From: Anseongella ginsenosidimutans
GTDB taxonomy: Bacteria; Bacteroidota; Bacteroidia; Sphingobacteriales; Sphingobacteriaceae
Assembly (NCBI RefSeq): GCF_008033235.1
Contig: NZ_CP042432.1
Location: 4,092,001 to 4,156,000, forward strand
Direction: 5' to 3'
Length of the DNA: 64,000 bases
Part shown: in pieces, positions 17,086 through 25,161 of the stretch
How the letters are laid out: every line of letters begins with the position of its first letter
How positions within the stretch are numbered: the first letter of the stretch is position 1
The notes under the pieces: generated by a model
Told to the model about the DNA's origin: nothing
Seen by the model: the letters and a program-made list of their open reading frames with translations, nothing else
Databases searched by the model: none
Translations under genes and position numbers: made by a program

Positions 17086-17453
17086 TATGCTGTCTCTCCT
17101 TCCTTTTGTTCTCTTGATTTCCTGGTGGTTAAGCCTGCCCGCTTCCGCTCATTGTAAGAAACGCCATGCTTGTCGAGCCGGATAGTAAGAAAACGCATAA
17201 TACGTTCCTCACGCTTGTACTCAACTTCCAGTTTACTAATTAATTCGCCGGGAGCCGTGAACTCAGTTACATGATAATAACCGGTTGTTTTTTTCTGGAT
17301 CGGATAGGCCAGCTTCTTCAAACCCCAACTATCTTCGTGGATAATTTCGGCTCCGTTATCAGTCAGGTAGCTGCGGAATTTTCCGATCAGCTCCTTGGTG
17401 GCTTCTTCTGATAACAACGGGGTAAGAATTAAAACAGTTTCAAAATTGTTCAT
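17085..17453 (-). CDS. rpsF: 30S ribosomal protein bS6
   Basis: Small-subunit ribosomal protein. I start at the ATG giving [18 protein letters not shown], the conserved bS6 N-terminus; the frame extends 11 codons upstream without family similarity. Conserved parts include [20 protein letters not shown] and [16 protein letters not shown], with a short charged C-terminal tail. First gene of the rpsF-rpsR-rplI operon. A TATATTTG box lies about 40 bases upstream, giving room for a short leader in which bS6-bS18 feedback control might act, but I cannot identify the known bS6-bS18 RNA motif with certainty. Confidence 0.97.
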   Translation of the reverse strand: MNNFETVLILTPLLSEEATKELIGKFRSYLTDNGAEIIHEDSWGLKKLAYPIQKKTTGYYHVTEFTAPGELISKLEVEYKREERIMRFLTIRLDKHGVSYNERKRAGLTTRKSREQKEGETA

Positions 17454-17494
17454 TTTCCCTATTGAGTTTTTAAATCCCGTTTTCAAACGGGCTG

Positions 17495-17502
17495 CAAATA
17501 TA
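17495..17502 (-). promoter_or_regulatory. -7 box (TATATTTG) of the rpsF operon
   Basis: TATATTTGCAG on the minus strand, 41 bases upstream of the rpsF ATG, matches TAnnTTTG. The leader contains a small dyad (GCCCGTTTGAAAACGGGA). Confidence 0.6.
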
Positions 17503-17640
17503 GGAAGATTAATTTGAAAATTTAAATGTTAAACCCCATGAAAGAGGCTAGCGCCCAATTCTTTCCATCCCTACATAGAATAGTGTAATCATCCCATTCA
17601 TAAGGCTTTATTCAACGCAGAAGTAAAACGACCTCCGGAT

Positions 17641-18180
17641 TTATTCTGAAAACGCAAATTCAGCTTTCAGCAGCCTGGAACGTATTATGCCCCGGGCGGG
17701 AGGAAAAGCTTCAAACATGCCGTTAACAAGCTGAAATCCCTGCGCTGCTTGTGTATCAGGATCAATAATCCAGTATTCGTTTACGCCGCTGCGCTCATAC
17801 ACCAGTTTTTTCTCTGTCCGGTCATAGCCCGAGGTGGACGGAGAAAGAATCTCCACTACAAGGTCCGGAGCGCCGTGCAGCCCGTTCTGCTTAATTAGGT
17901 GCAGCCGCTCCCTGCTGACAAACAGCATGTCCGGCTGAAAAGCGTTTTCCTGGTCCAGGTACACATCAAAAGGCGCAAATAAAACTTGTCCGTGGCCCTG
18001 CGAACGAATAAAATTGGCCATAGACAGTAAAATTTCAAGCAATACATGCTGGTGGGAATAAGTTGGGGCCGGTTCCATCATGATCACATTTTCGATCAGC
18101 TGCACCCTGGTGCCCTCCGGAAGGCTATTAAAAACATCCATCGCTGTGCGTGGGAAAGATTCTTTCATGATATTGTTCAT
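17641..18180 (-). CDS. Uma2-family (DUF820) PD-(D/E)XK nuclease-fold protein
   Basis: Restriction-endonuclease-like fold protein of the Uma2/DUF820 family, abundant in cyanobacteria and Bacteroidota and of unknown cellular role. Nuclease-core residues are visible in order: a Glu in helix one (LIENVIMMEPAPTYSHQ), AFQPDMLFVSRERL (PD), GAPDLVVEILSPSTSGYDR (D and ExL) and EKKLVYERSGVNEYWIID (K and Y). The protein is 179 residues; a second ATG four codons in is possible. It stands alone, divergent from dnaX. Confidence 0.88.
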   Translation of the reverse strand: MNNIMKESFPRTAMDVFNSLPEGTRVQLIENVIMMEPAPTYSHQHVLLEILLSMANFIRSQGHGQVLFAPFDVYLDQENAFQPDMLFVSRERLHLIKQNGLHGAPDLVVEILSPSTSGYDRTEKKLVYERSGVNEYWIIDPDTQAAQGFQLVNGMFEAFPPARGIIRSRLLKAEFAFSE

Positions 18181-18299
18181 ATTTGCAGAAGTTTAGGCCA
18201 AATTTAACCATTCTCAAAAAGGCTTCCAATAAAAAAAGGATAGCCAAATCGGGTAGCCTTCGCCTTCGCAAATCCTCAAATTATCCGTAATTTCGCCCA

Positions 18300-20366
18300 A
18301 TGGAAAATTTTATCGTTTCAGCACGTAAATACCGGCCGCTTCACTTCAACGCTGTGGTAGGACAGGGCCACGTGACAGGGACGCTGAAAAATGCGATAAA
18401 GAATAACCAGCTGGCCCAGGCATTCCTGTTCTGCGGCCCCAGGGGAGTAGGTAAGACCACCTGCGCCCGCATCCTGGCAAAAACCATTAACTGCCAGCAT
18501 ATCACCCCGGATTATGAAGCCTGCGACCAGTGCGAAAGCTGCCTTTCTTTCCGCAGAGGCGCTTCCATGAATATCCATGAACTGGATGCGGCCTCCAATA
18601 ACTCAGTAGATGACATCAGGAGCCTGGTAGAGCAGGTGCGTTATCCGCCCCAGGCTGGAAAATATAAGATCTATATCATCGATGAGGTACATATGCTCTC
18701 CCAAAGCGCTTTTAACGCCTTTCTTAAAACGCTGGAAGAGCCCCCCTCCTATGCCATTTTTATCCTGGCAACTACTGAAAAGCATAAGATCATTCCTACC
18801 ATTCTTTCCCGTTGCCAGATATTTGATTTCAACCGGATCAAAGTAGAGGATATTTCCCGGCACCTGGCGCATATTGCGGAGGAAGAAAAAATACCTTACG
18901 AAAACGACGGCCTTCACCTGATCGCCCAAAAATCGGACGGCGCCCTTCGGGATGCACTTTCCATGTTCGACCAGATCGTCTCGTTCTCCGCCGGCAATCT
19001 TAGTTACAAAGCCGTAATCGATAATCTGAATATCCTTGATTATGATTACTACTTCCGCCTGACGCACTTCCTGCTAAATGAGGATATTCCCGGCAGTCTC
19101 CTGCTCTTTGATGAAATATTGGGGAAAGGCTTTGACGGGAACAATTTCATTAACGGCCTCTGTTCGCATTTCCGGAATCTGCTGGTTTGCAAGGAAGAAA
19201 AAACGGTCCATCTGCTGGAAGTCAGCGAAGGCATCCGCCAGCGTTACCTTGAACAGGCCCGGACGGCTTCCACGGGTTTTCTCCTTTCGGCCCTGAACAT
19301 CGGCAATCAGTGCGATATCAACTACCGCCTCAGCAAGAACCCCCGCCTGCAGGTGGAACTGGCTCTGATGAAAATGTGCCATGTAAATGCAGTCATACAG
19401 GGAGGGGCAATTGGCAGGCAGCCCGCCGGTACTCCCACTGAGGGAGTAAAAAAAAAACGGGAACAATCAGTAAATCTTAATACGAAAGGCCCGGCCGGGC
19501 AAGAAAACGCAGCTGCACAAAAAACGGCAACGGCCGGTAGCGAAGCGGAAGCAATAAGCGGAGCGGCAGCAACACCGGCGAAAAAAGGAACAGCTGCGGG
19601 GGAAACAGCCGCAAACCAGGCAACTGAAGCAAGCCAGGCAACTGAAGCAAGCCAGGCATCTGAACCAAGCCAGCCAGCTGCAGCAAGCCCGGTAAATGCT
19701 TCCGGTGAAGCCGGCCCCGGCGAAAAAGGACCAGCTGCCGGCAAGGAATCAGCAGTCGCAGGCAAAGTAAGCGCCGGTGAAGCCGGCCCCGTACAGCAAA
19801 CCGGGCAGGCAGCGCCCGAAAAAAAGCAAAAAGAGCGGCAGCCGGCGGCGGAACATCCGCTTTCGCCCAAATGGGGTGCAATCCCTAAAATGATCGTGCC
19901 TTCTTTGTCAGGCACGGCAGGCGGCAATGAAGAAAAGAAAGAAGAAGAAGCCCTTTCGGAGAAACCGTCCGGAAGTCAGGGACAGCTACCCTCCCAGCCT
20001 TTTACTGAAAGTCAGCTGCTGGTTTTCTGGAAGGAATACGCCGGTAAGATGGAGGCCGAAGGAAGGGTCAATATGCACACGCTGATGACCACGTTTTCCC
20101 CCGTTCTCCAGGACAGGTTCACCGTGGAATTAAAAGTGGTGAATAAGGTGCAGCAGGAAAAATTCCTGGAAGAAAAGCAGGATATCATGAATTTTTTAAG
20201 AAAGAAGCTCAGCAATTACGAGCTGGAGATCAATACCGTCCTGCATGAAGATCAGGACACGCGTCGTCGCCTGTATACTTCTACCGATAAATTCAATTAT
20301 TTGGCGGAAAAGAATCCTTCCCTGATCGATCTCCGGAAAAGGCTGGACCTGGACATCGATTTCTGA
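18300..20366 (+). CDS. dnaX: DNA polymerase III subunit gamma/tau
   Basis: Clamp-loader ATPase of the replicative polymerase. AAA+ motifs: Walker A GPRGVGKTT (residues 46-54), a zinc module with Cys in CQHITPDYEACDQCESC, Walker B region IIDEVHMLS, sensor 1 ILATTEKHK, and SRC. The core ends near residue 375. A long low-complexity linker rich in Ala, Gln, Pro and Glu follows (about 385-565), containing an 18-base tandem repeat, and then a C-terminal tau-like domain (about 575-688, FTESQLLVFWKEYAGKMEAEGR). Right at the start of the linker, codons 383-386 (V-K-K-K) are encoded by a run of ten A. A one-base slip either way would end the protein at residue 390 or 393, giving a gamma-like form. Confidence 0.96.
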   Translation: MENFIVSARKYRPLHFNAVVGQGHVTGTLKNAIKNNQLAQAFLFCGPRGVGKTTCARILAKTINCQHITPDYEACDQCESCLSFRRGASMNIHELDAASNNSVDDIRSLVEQVRYPPQAGKYKIYIIDEVHMLSQSAFNAFLKTLEEPPSYAIFILATTEKHKIIPTILSRCQIFDFNRIKVEDISRHLAHIAEEEKIPYENDGLHLIAQKSDGALRDALSMFDQIVSFSAGNLSYKAVIDNLNILDYDYYFRLTHFLLNEDIPGSLLLFDEILGKGFDGNNFINGLCSHFRNLLVCKEEKTVHLLEVSEGIRQRYLEQARTASTGFLLSALNIGNQCDINYRLSKNPRLQVELALMKMCHVNAVIQGGAIGRQPAGTPTEGVKKKREQSVNLNTKGPAGQENAAAQKTATAGSEAEAISGAAATPAKKGTAAGETAANQATEASQATEASQASEPSQPAAASPVNASGEAGPGEKGPAAGKESAVAGKVSAGEAGPVQQTGQAAPEKKQKERQPAAEHPLSPKWGAIPKMIVPSLSGTAGGNEEKKEEEALSEKPSGSQGQLPSQPFTESQLLVFWKEYAGKMEAEGRVNMHTLMTTFSPVLQDRFTVELKVVNKVQQEKFLEEKQDIMNFLRKKLSNYELEINTVLHEDQDTRRRLYTSTDKFNYLAEKNPSLIDLRKRLDLDIDF
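19448..19457 (+). promoter_or_regulatory. A10 slippery tract in dnaX, candidate gamma/tau switch
   Basis: Ten consecutive A encode most of V-K-K-K at residues 383-386, immediately after the clamp-loader core. Loss of one A gives V-K-K-N-G-N-N-Q then TAA (390 residues); gain of one gives V-K-K-K-T-G-T-I-S-K-S then TAA (393 residues). In Thermus thermophilus, dnaX makes its short form by transcriptional slippage on an A run; E. coli uses a programmed -1 frameshift. The placement here fits either. Confidence 0.6.
19620..19673 (+). repeat. Three 18-base tandem repeats inside the dnaX linker
   Basis: Two identical copies of GCAACTGAAGCAAGCCAG (19620-19637, 19638-19655) and one diverged copy (19656-19673) encode ATEASQ-like hexapeptides. 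In-frame gain or loss would only change linker length. A 16-base word, GGTGAAGCCGGCCCCG, also occurs twice further on (near 19705 and 19777). Confidence 0.85.
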
Positions 20367-20535
20367 GTTTTGCCCTGGCCGGGTTTCCAGTCTGGCGACA
20401 TATCACCGGCACCCCGGACCTCGCTCCCGCGGCTCCAACCTGAATGACCCGCGGGTTTCGCCCGGAAATTCCGGATTAGTTTGCCCGTTTCGCGGGTTGT
20501 GGAATTCTTGAAAAAGAGAAAGTCAAAGCTTTTCT

Positions 20536-20543
20536 TAAATTTG
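20536..20543 (+). promoter_or_regulatory. -7 box (TAAATTTG) of icd
   Basis: TAAATTTGCAG lies 28 bases before the icd ATG and matches TAnnTTTG. No -33 element at the usual distance is evident. The remaining 150 bases back to dnaX hold nothing recognisable. Confidence 0.5.
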
Positions 20544-20571
20544 CAGCTTGTAATTTTTAAACCCGAAAAAA

Positions 20572-21804
20572 ATGTCATCTGAAAAAATCAAAGTAGCTAA
20601 CCCGGTGGTAGAACTCGACGGGGATGAAATGACCCGGATCATCTGGCAGTTCATTAAAGATAAATTCATTTTTCCTTATCTGGATCTGGATATCAAGTAT
20701 TTCGATCTTGGCATTGAGCAGCGTGATGCCACTAATGACCAGATCACGATCGATGCCGCCGAAGCTATCAAACAATATCATGTTGGCATAAAGTGCGCTA
20801 CTATTACCCCGGACGAAGCGCGGGTAAAGGAATTCGGCCTGAAAAAAATGTGGCGCTCCCCCAACGGGACCATAAGAAATATCGTGGGAGGCACAGTTTT
20901 CCGCGAACCGATCATTTGCAGCAATGTTCCCCGCCTGGTGCCCAACTGGACACAGCCGATAATGATTGGCAGGCATGCGCATGCCGACCAGTACAAGGCT
21001 ACCGATGTGGTCACCAAAGGCAAGGGTAAGTTAACTATGACCTTCACTCCTGAAGACGGCGGCGAAGCGCAAACCTGGGACGTATATGATTTCAAGGGCG
21101 ACGGAATTGCCATGAGCATGTATAATACCGATGAATCTATTTACGGCTTTGCACGTTCCTGCTTTAATACCGCGCTCCAGAAAGGCTGGCCATTGTACCT
21201 TTCGACGAAAAACACCATTCTGAAAGCCTATGACGGCCGCTTCAAGGATATTTTTGAAGAAGTTTACCAGAATGAATTCAAGGCGGAAATGAATGCGAAA
21301 GGGATCACCTACGAACACCGCCTGATCGACGACATGGTGGCTGCGGCCCTGAAATGGAACGGCGGCTTTATCTGGGCATGTAAAAACTACGACGGCGACG
21401 TGCAGTCCGACACGGTTGCGCAGGGCTTTGGCTCGCTTGGGTTGATGACGTCCACCCTGGTAACCCCTGACGGAAAGACCATGGAAGCCGAGGCCGCTCA
21501 TGGTACGGTAACCCGCCATTTCCGCCTGCACCAGGAAGGAAAAGAGACCAGCACTAATCCTATTGCTTCGATCTTTGCATGGACCCGCGGCCTTGCTTTC
21601 CGCGGAAAACTCGACAACAACCAGGAACTGATCGATTTCTGCCATACTCTGGAACGCGTCTGCGTGGAAACGGTGGAAAGCGGCAAAATGACCAAAGACC
21701 TTGCCGTTTGCATTCATGGCTCCAAAGTGACCCGCGACCAGTACCTGAGTACGCAGGAATTCCTCAACGCGATCGACGAAAACCTGCAGAAAGCGCAGGC
21801 CTGA
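20572..21804 (+). CDS. icd: NADP-dependent isocitrate dehydrogenase (eukaryote-like, subfamily II)
   Basis: TCA-cycle enzyme oxidising isocitrate to 2-oxoglutarate with NADP. The start [19 protein letters not shown] and the substrate loop [19 protein letters not shown] are those of the homodimeric subfamily II also found in eukaryotes. The metal-binding region [28 protein letters not shown] and the cofactor region [11 protein letters not shown] are intact. Length 410 is normal. It is a single gene with its own promoter-like box. I see no sign of the AceK type of kinase control nearby. Confidence 0.96.
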   Translation: MSSEKIKVANPVVELDGDEMTRIIWQFIKDKFIFPYLDLDIKYFDLGIEQRDATNDQITIDAAEAIKQYHVGIKCATITPDEARVKEFGLKKMWRSPNGTIRNIVGGTVFREPIICSNVPRLVPNWTQPIMIGRHAHADQYKATDVVTKGKGKLTMTFTPEDGGEAQTWDVYDFKGDGIAMSMYNTDESIYGFARSCFNTALQKGWPLYLSTKNTILKAYDGRFKDIFEEVYQNEFKAEMNAKGITYEHRLIDDMVAAALKWNGGFIWACKNYDGDVQSDTVAQGFGSLGLMTSTLVTPDGKTMEAEAAHGTVTRHFRLHQEGKETSTNPIASIFAWTRGLAFRGKLDNNQELIDFCHTLERVCVETVESGKMTKDLAVCIHGSKVTRDQYLSTQEFLNAIDENLQKAQA

Positions 21805-22029
21805 ACGTCCGTCTGATCTGCCGGCATCGCCCGTATTCCTTCGGCAAGGCCGGCGGGCATGACAAGCAGTTTAAGCCTGTTTCCTCCCCTGTTGCGGCCA
21901 TCAAGCTCGTTCAACCCAAGCCTGGTGGCTGCAACGGGGGAGATTTGACAAAAGCCCGGGCATATCCGTTCGTTGTCCCTTAATTTGGTATTGAAATTGC
22001 AAGCGTTTATGCAGTTTATTATTTCGTGC

Positions 22030-22833
22030 ATGAAATTGAATTCAATCCTGCTTTGCCTTGCCTCGATTATCTTCCTGCCGTCCTGCCTTCTTGCTACCGA
22101 TTCCCTGAACGTAGAACAGGATTCTATTGATTTTAAGCTGAATGACAGTACCATCACTATTGTCAAGCATGTGTTTGGGAAGGATAGTATCCGTTTCCTG
22201 AGCGTACATGACGACGAGAATACCGGGGTAAGCGCCGCTTTGGAGTTTATGAAAGAACACGGCGGAAGCCTGGTGGAACTTCAGTACGGCAATGAACGCA
22301 ATATAAAATTCAACCTGAAAAGCAGTGTCGACAAATGCATATTTGATCCAAATGGCATGTTTACCGATACAGGAGCCTACCGTACCCTTGATAAACACGC
22401 GCGGGTGACTCCGGAAGCAGTAAAAGCCATTCGTTCGCTGGGTGAAAAAGTACTCGAAACCTATAACTATGACAGCCTGGGATATGTCATTACCCTGCAT
22501 AACAATACCGAAGGGCTTTATTCCATACGCTATTACCTGCCCGGGAAAATGATGGATACGGCTGCCAGCAAAGTACATATAAATCCCAGGCTGGATATAG
22601 ACGATTTCGTTTTCGTCACAGAGCCTTATTTTTTCGACTACCTGAAGAAGAAGAATGTGAACGTCGTACTCCAAAGCCCTGACGCACCGAACGATGGCTC
22701 GCTATCCGTATATGCAGCCATGCAGGGGGTGCCCTACGTAAATATTGAAGTACAGGACGGACATGTGAAACAGCACCGGGAACTGATCGATATCGTTGCA
22801 GAGATGATGAAGGAGTTCCTTAAAAAACCGTAA
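22030..22833 (+). CDS. Conserved exported protein, possibly zinc-peptidase/amidase-like
   Basis: Exported protein with a signal or lipoprotein-like N-terminus (MKLNSILLCLASIIFLPSC); ATGs 7 and 19 codons further upstream are less likely starts. The mature part has conserved-looking blocks: RFLSVHDDENTGVSAALEFM, GGSLVELQYGNERNIKFNL, YVITLHNNTEGLYSIRYYL, VFVTEPYFFDYLKKKNVNVVLQ, DGSLSVYAAMQGVPYVNIEVQDGHV. The HDDEN, LHNN and VQDGH blocks supply His and Glu residues spaced as in aspartoacylase-like or M14-type zinc hydrolases, so a metal-dependent hydrolase is possible but not established. Homologues occur in Bacteroidota and some cyanobacteria. It is 34 bases upstream of the vWA gene and may be co-transcribed with it. 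Confidence 0.7.
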   Translation: MKLNSILLCLASIIFLPSCLLATDSLNVEQDSIDFKLNDSTITIVKHVFGKDSIRFLSVHDDENTGVSAALEFMKEHGGSLVELQYGNERNIKFNLKSSVDKCIFDPNGMFTDTGAYRTLDKHARVTPEAVKAIRSLGEKVLETYNYDSLGYVITLHNNTEGLYSIRYYLPGKMMDTAASKVHINPRLDIDDFVFVTEPYFFDYLKKKNVNVVLQSPDAPNDGSLSVYAAMQGVPYVNIEVQDGHVKQHRELIDIVAEMMKEFLKKP

Positions 22834-22867
22834 ATTGCTGCCTTCGGTTTTGCGAAGCACGTAATGC

Positions 22868-24963
22868 ATGGATCTTTCGTTGGTATTTAATGGTGTTTCT
22901 CCCTGGTGGATTCTCCTGTGTATCCTGGCAGGCTTTGGCTATGGCTGGTTCCTTTACAGGAAGGAAACGCACCTGAGTCCGATATTACAACGCCTTCTGT
23001 TCAGTTTCCGGACGCTGGCCGTTGCCCTCATCGCTTTTCTGCTTCTTAGCCCGCTTTTAAAAAACATCAGCCGGACAACCGAAAAGCCCATCGTTGTTAT
23101 TGCACAAGACAATAGCTCTTCTATCCTGCTGGATGAAAAGAACCGTGCCTGGTATACAGGCAGGCTGCCGGGCTTGCTGAATGGCCTGAAAAGTAAGCTT
23201 CAGGACGAATATGAAGTACAGTTTTACCACTTCAGCGAGCAGCCGAAGGCAGGCCTGCAGACAGATTTTTCCGGGAAGCAGACCGATATAAGTCTTCTCA
23301 TCCGCGAAATAAAAACGCGTTTTGCAGGAAGGAACCTGGGGGGGTAGTCTTACTGAGCGACGGCATTTACAACAAGGGAAGCAACCCGCTTTACGAAATG
23401 AAAGGGCTGGATGCGCCCTTCTATACGGTTGCGCTGGGCGATACTATTTCCCAAAAAGACCTTTTGGTTTCCTCCGTTGACCACAACCAGGTAGTTTTCC
23501 TGGGAAATGATTTCCGGATAATCGTAAATATAGAGGCAGTGGGCTCGGCCGGAGCCAATAGCCGGTTAACTGTCCTTCATAAGGGAAAAACGGTTTTTTC
23601 AAAAGTGATTGATATCAACGACAGCGATTTCCGGCTCAGTATCCCCGTAGACCTGACGGCTGCCGAAAAAGGAAGACAGAAATATGTGATCGGCCTTACC
23701 CCTCTTGCAGGCGAAGTCACAGAAAAAAATAATACCGCAACTATTTTTACAGAGGTCCTGGACAACCGCCAAAAGATCCTCCTCCTTGCCGCTGCCGCCC
23801 ATCCCGACCTGGGGGCACTGAAACAGGCGCTGGAAAGCAACCAACAGTACGAAGTGGACATCCGCCTGGCTACCAGTGGCCTGAATGACCTGCAAATCAA
23901 GCCTTACAGCCTGGTGATTCTTCATCAGCTTCCTTCGGCAAGCCATCAGCTGCCTGCCCTGCTGCAAGCCATCCGCCAGGAACAGCTGCCGGCCTGGTAC
24001 ATCACCGGGAATCAAACGGACCTGGCAGCGCTGAGCCGCGCACAGGAAGCCGTCGCTTTCTCCCGGTTTAACGGCAGCTATAATGAGGTTTTCGCGGTTG
24101 CGGATCCCTCTTTTTATCTTTTCACCATCCCCGGGGAAATCCGGAATCGCTTCAGCGCCTTCCCTCCCCTTACCGCGCCGTTTTGCGAGATCAGCCCTAA
24201 GGGGCCGGCCGTCACTCTTTTCTCCCAGCGCATCGGAACAGTAGCAACCGAACGGCCACTGATGCTCTTCAGTACCCTGGAAGGCACACGGACGGCATGG
24301 CTTTTTGGAGAAGGGATCTGGCGCTGGCGCCTCCACGATTTCCGGCTCAACGGCAACCATGATGCCGTCAATAGCCTGGTAAACATGACAGTGCAATACC
24401 TCGCCGCCCGGGAAGACACCCGGCGTTTCCGCCTGAGCATGCCTAAAGCGGTCTTTTCTGAAAACGAAAAAGTAACTTTCACCGCGGAACTATACAACGA
24501 GAGCTATGAAGCCGTAACCGGACCAGACATCCGCATCACGATCAAGGATCAGCAAAACAACACCTTTCCGTTTATTTTCAGTAAAGGAACCAATCGCTAC
24601 CATCTGGATGCAGGAATACTCCCCGCAGGAGAATACACTTACATCGCGGAAGTGAAGCTTGGCGGAGAAACAAGCAGGGCCAGCGGCACCTTCGTAATTG
24701 TCCCGCAACATGCCGAAGAGCTGCAGACCACCGCCAACCACCAGCTGCTCTTCAGCATAGCCGAAAATTCCGGCGGGCAAATGCTGTACCCCGCCGAAAC
24801 GGATCGCCTCTACGAGCTGATTTCGGAAAAGGAAACCATCAGCCCGGTCATTTACGAGCAGGAACGCTACCGCGAACTCATCAACCTCAAATGGCTCTTC
24901 TTCCTCCTCCTGGCGTTTCTGGGCGTGGAATGGTTGTTGCGTAAGCAAAACGGCCTTTATTGA
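22868..24963 (+). pseudogene. vWA-domain membrane protein, split by a frameshift in a G7 tract
   Basis: Large Bacteroidota membrane protein. The N-terminus has two helices (WWILLCILAGFGYGWFLY and FRTLAVALIAFLLLSPLL) and then a von Willebrand A domain whose metal site DNSSS follows PIVVIAQ. The first frame ends at 23347 with RFAGRNLGG and a stop. The domain continues in the next frame as VVLLSDGIYNKGSNPLYEMKG and runs to 24963, where a last helix (LKWLFFLLLAFLGVEWLL) and an Arg-Lys tail finish the protein. Adding one G to the seven at 23338-23344 restores LGGVVLLSDGIYNKG. The intact product would be about 699 residues. The gene looks healthy apart from this one base, so a sequencing error is more likely than decay. 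Function unknown; BatA/BatB-like in layout. Confidence 0.85.
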
Positions 24964-24967
24964 CCTG

Positions 24968-25002
24968 GTTTTTAGTTTTTAGTTCAAGGTTTAAAGTTTA
25001 AG
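24968..25002. repeat. Five tandem heptanucleotides (GTTTTTA-type)
   Basis: GTTTTTA, GTTTTTA, GTTCAAG, GTTTAAA, GTTTAAG follow the stop codon of the vWA gene within five bases. The first two units are identical to units in the 15547-15609 array read on the minus strand. Confidence 0.8.
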
Positions 25003-25042
25003 GTCACTCTATGACATTACCTGACGGGTGTACAAGATTTCG

Positions 25043-25140
25043 GGTTGCATGTATGAGCGGATTTTGATTTTTGAGCGCTGCGCTAAGGAATTGCGCAGCA
25101 ATTCGGACCCCAAAAATCAGCTGAGCGAATACATGCAACC
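25043..25140. repeat. 98-bp nested palindrome between convergent genes
   Basis: Perfect outer arms GGTTGCATGTAT/ATACATGCAACC (25043-25054, 25129-25140), middle arms GATTTTTG/CAAAAATC (25066-25073, 25111-25118) and an inner hairpin GCTGCGC/GCGCAGC (25077-25083, 25093-25099). The arms are separated by unpaired bulges. It could form a long cruciform or RNA hairpin and end transcription from both sides. It has the look of a REP-like mobile palindrome or small MITE. Confidence 0.75.
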
Positions 25141-25161
25141 AGAAATCGATCAATAAGCCCC

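Noticed and set aside
17641-18180. Uma2 protein as a transposon or defence gene
   Set aside because: No inverted repeats or transposase around it and no companion gene; kept as a stand-alone nuclease-fold protein.
19322-19927. Ala/Pro/Leu-rich frame opposite the dnaX linker
   Set aside because: Produced by the repetitive GC-rich linker on the other strand; no start context or homology.
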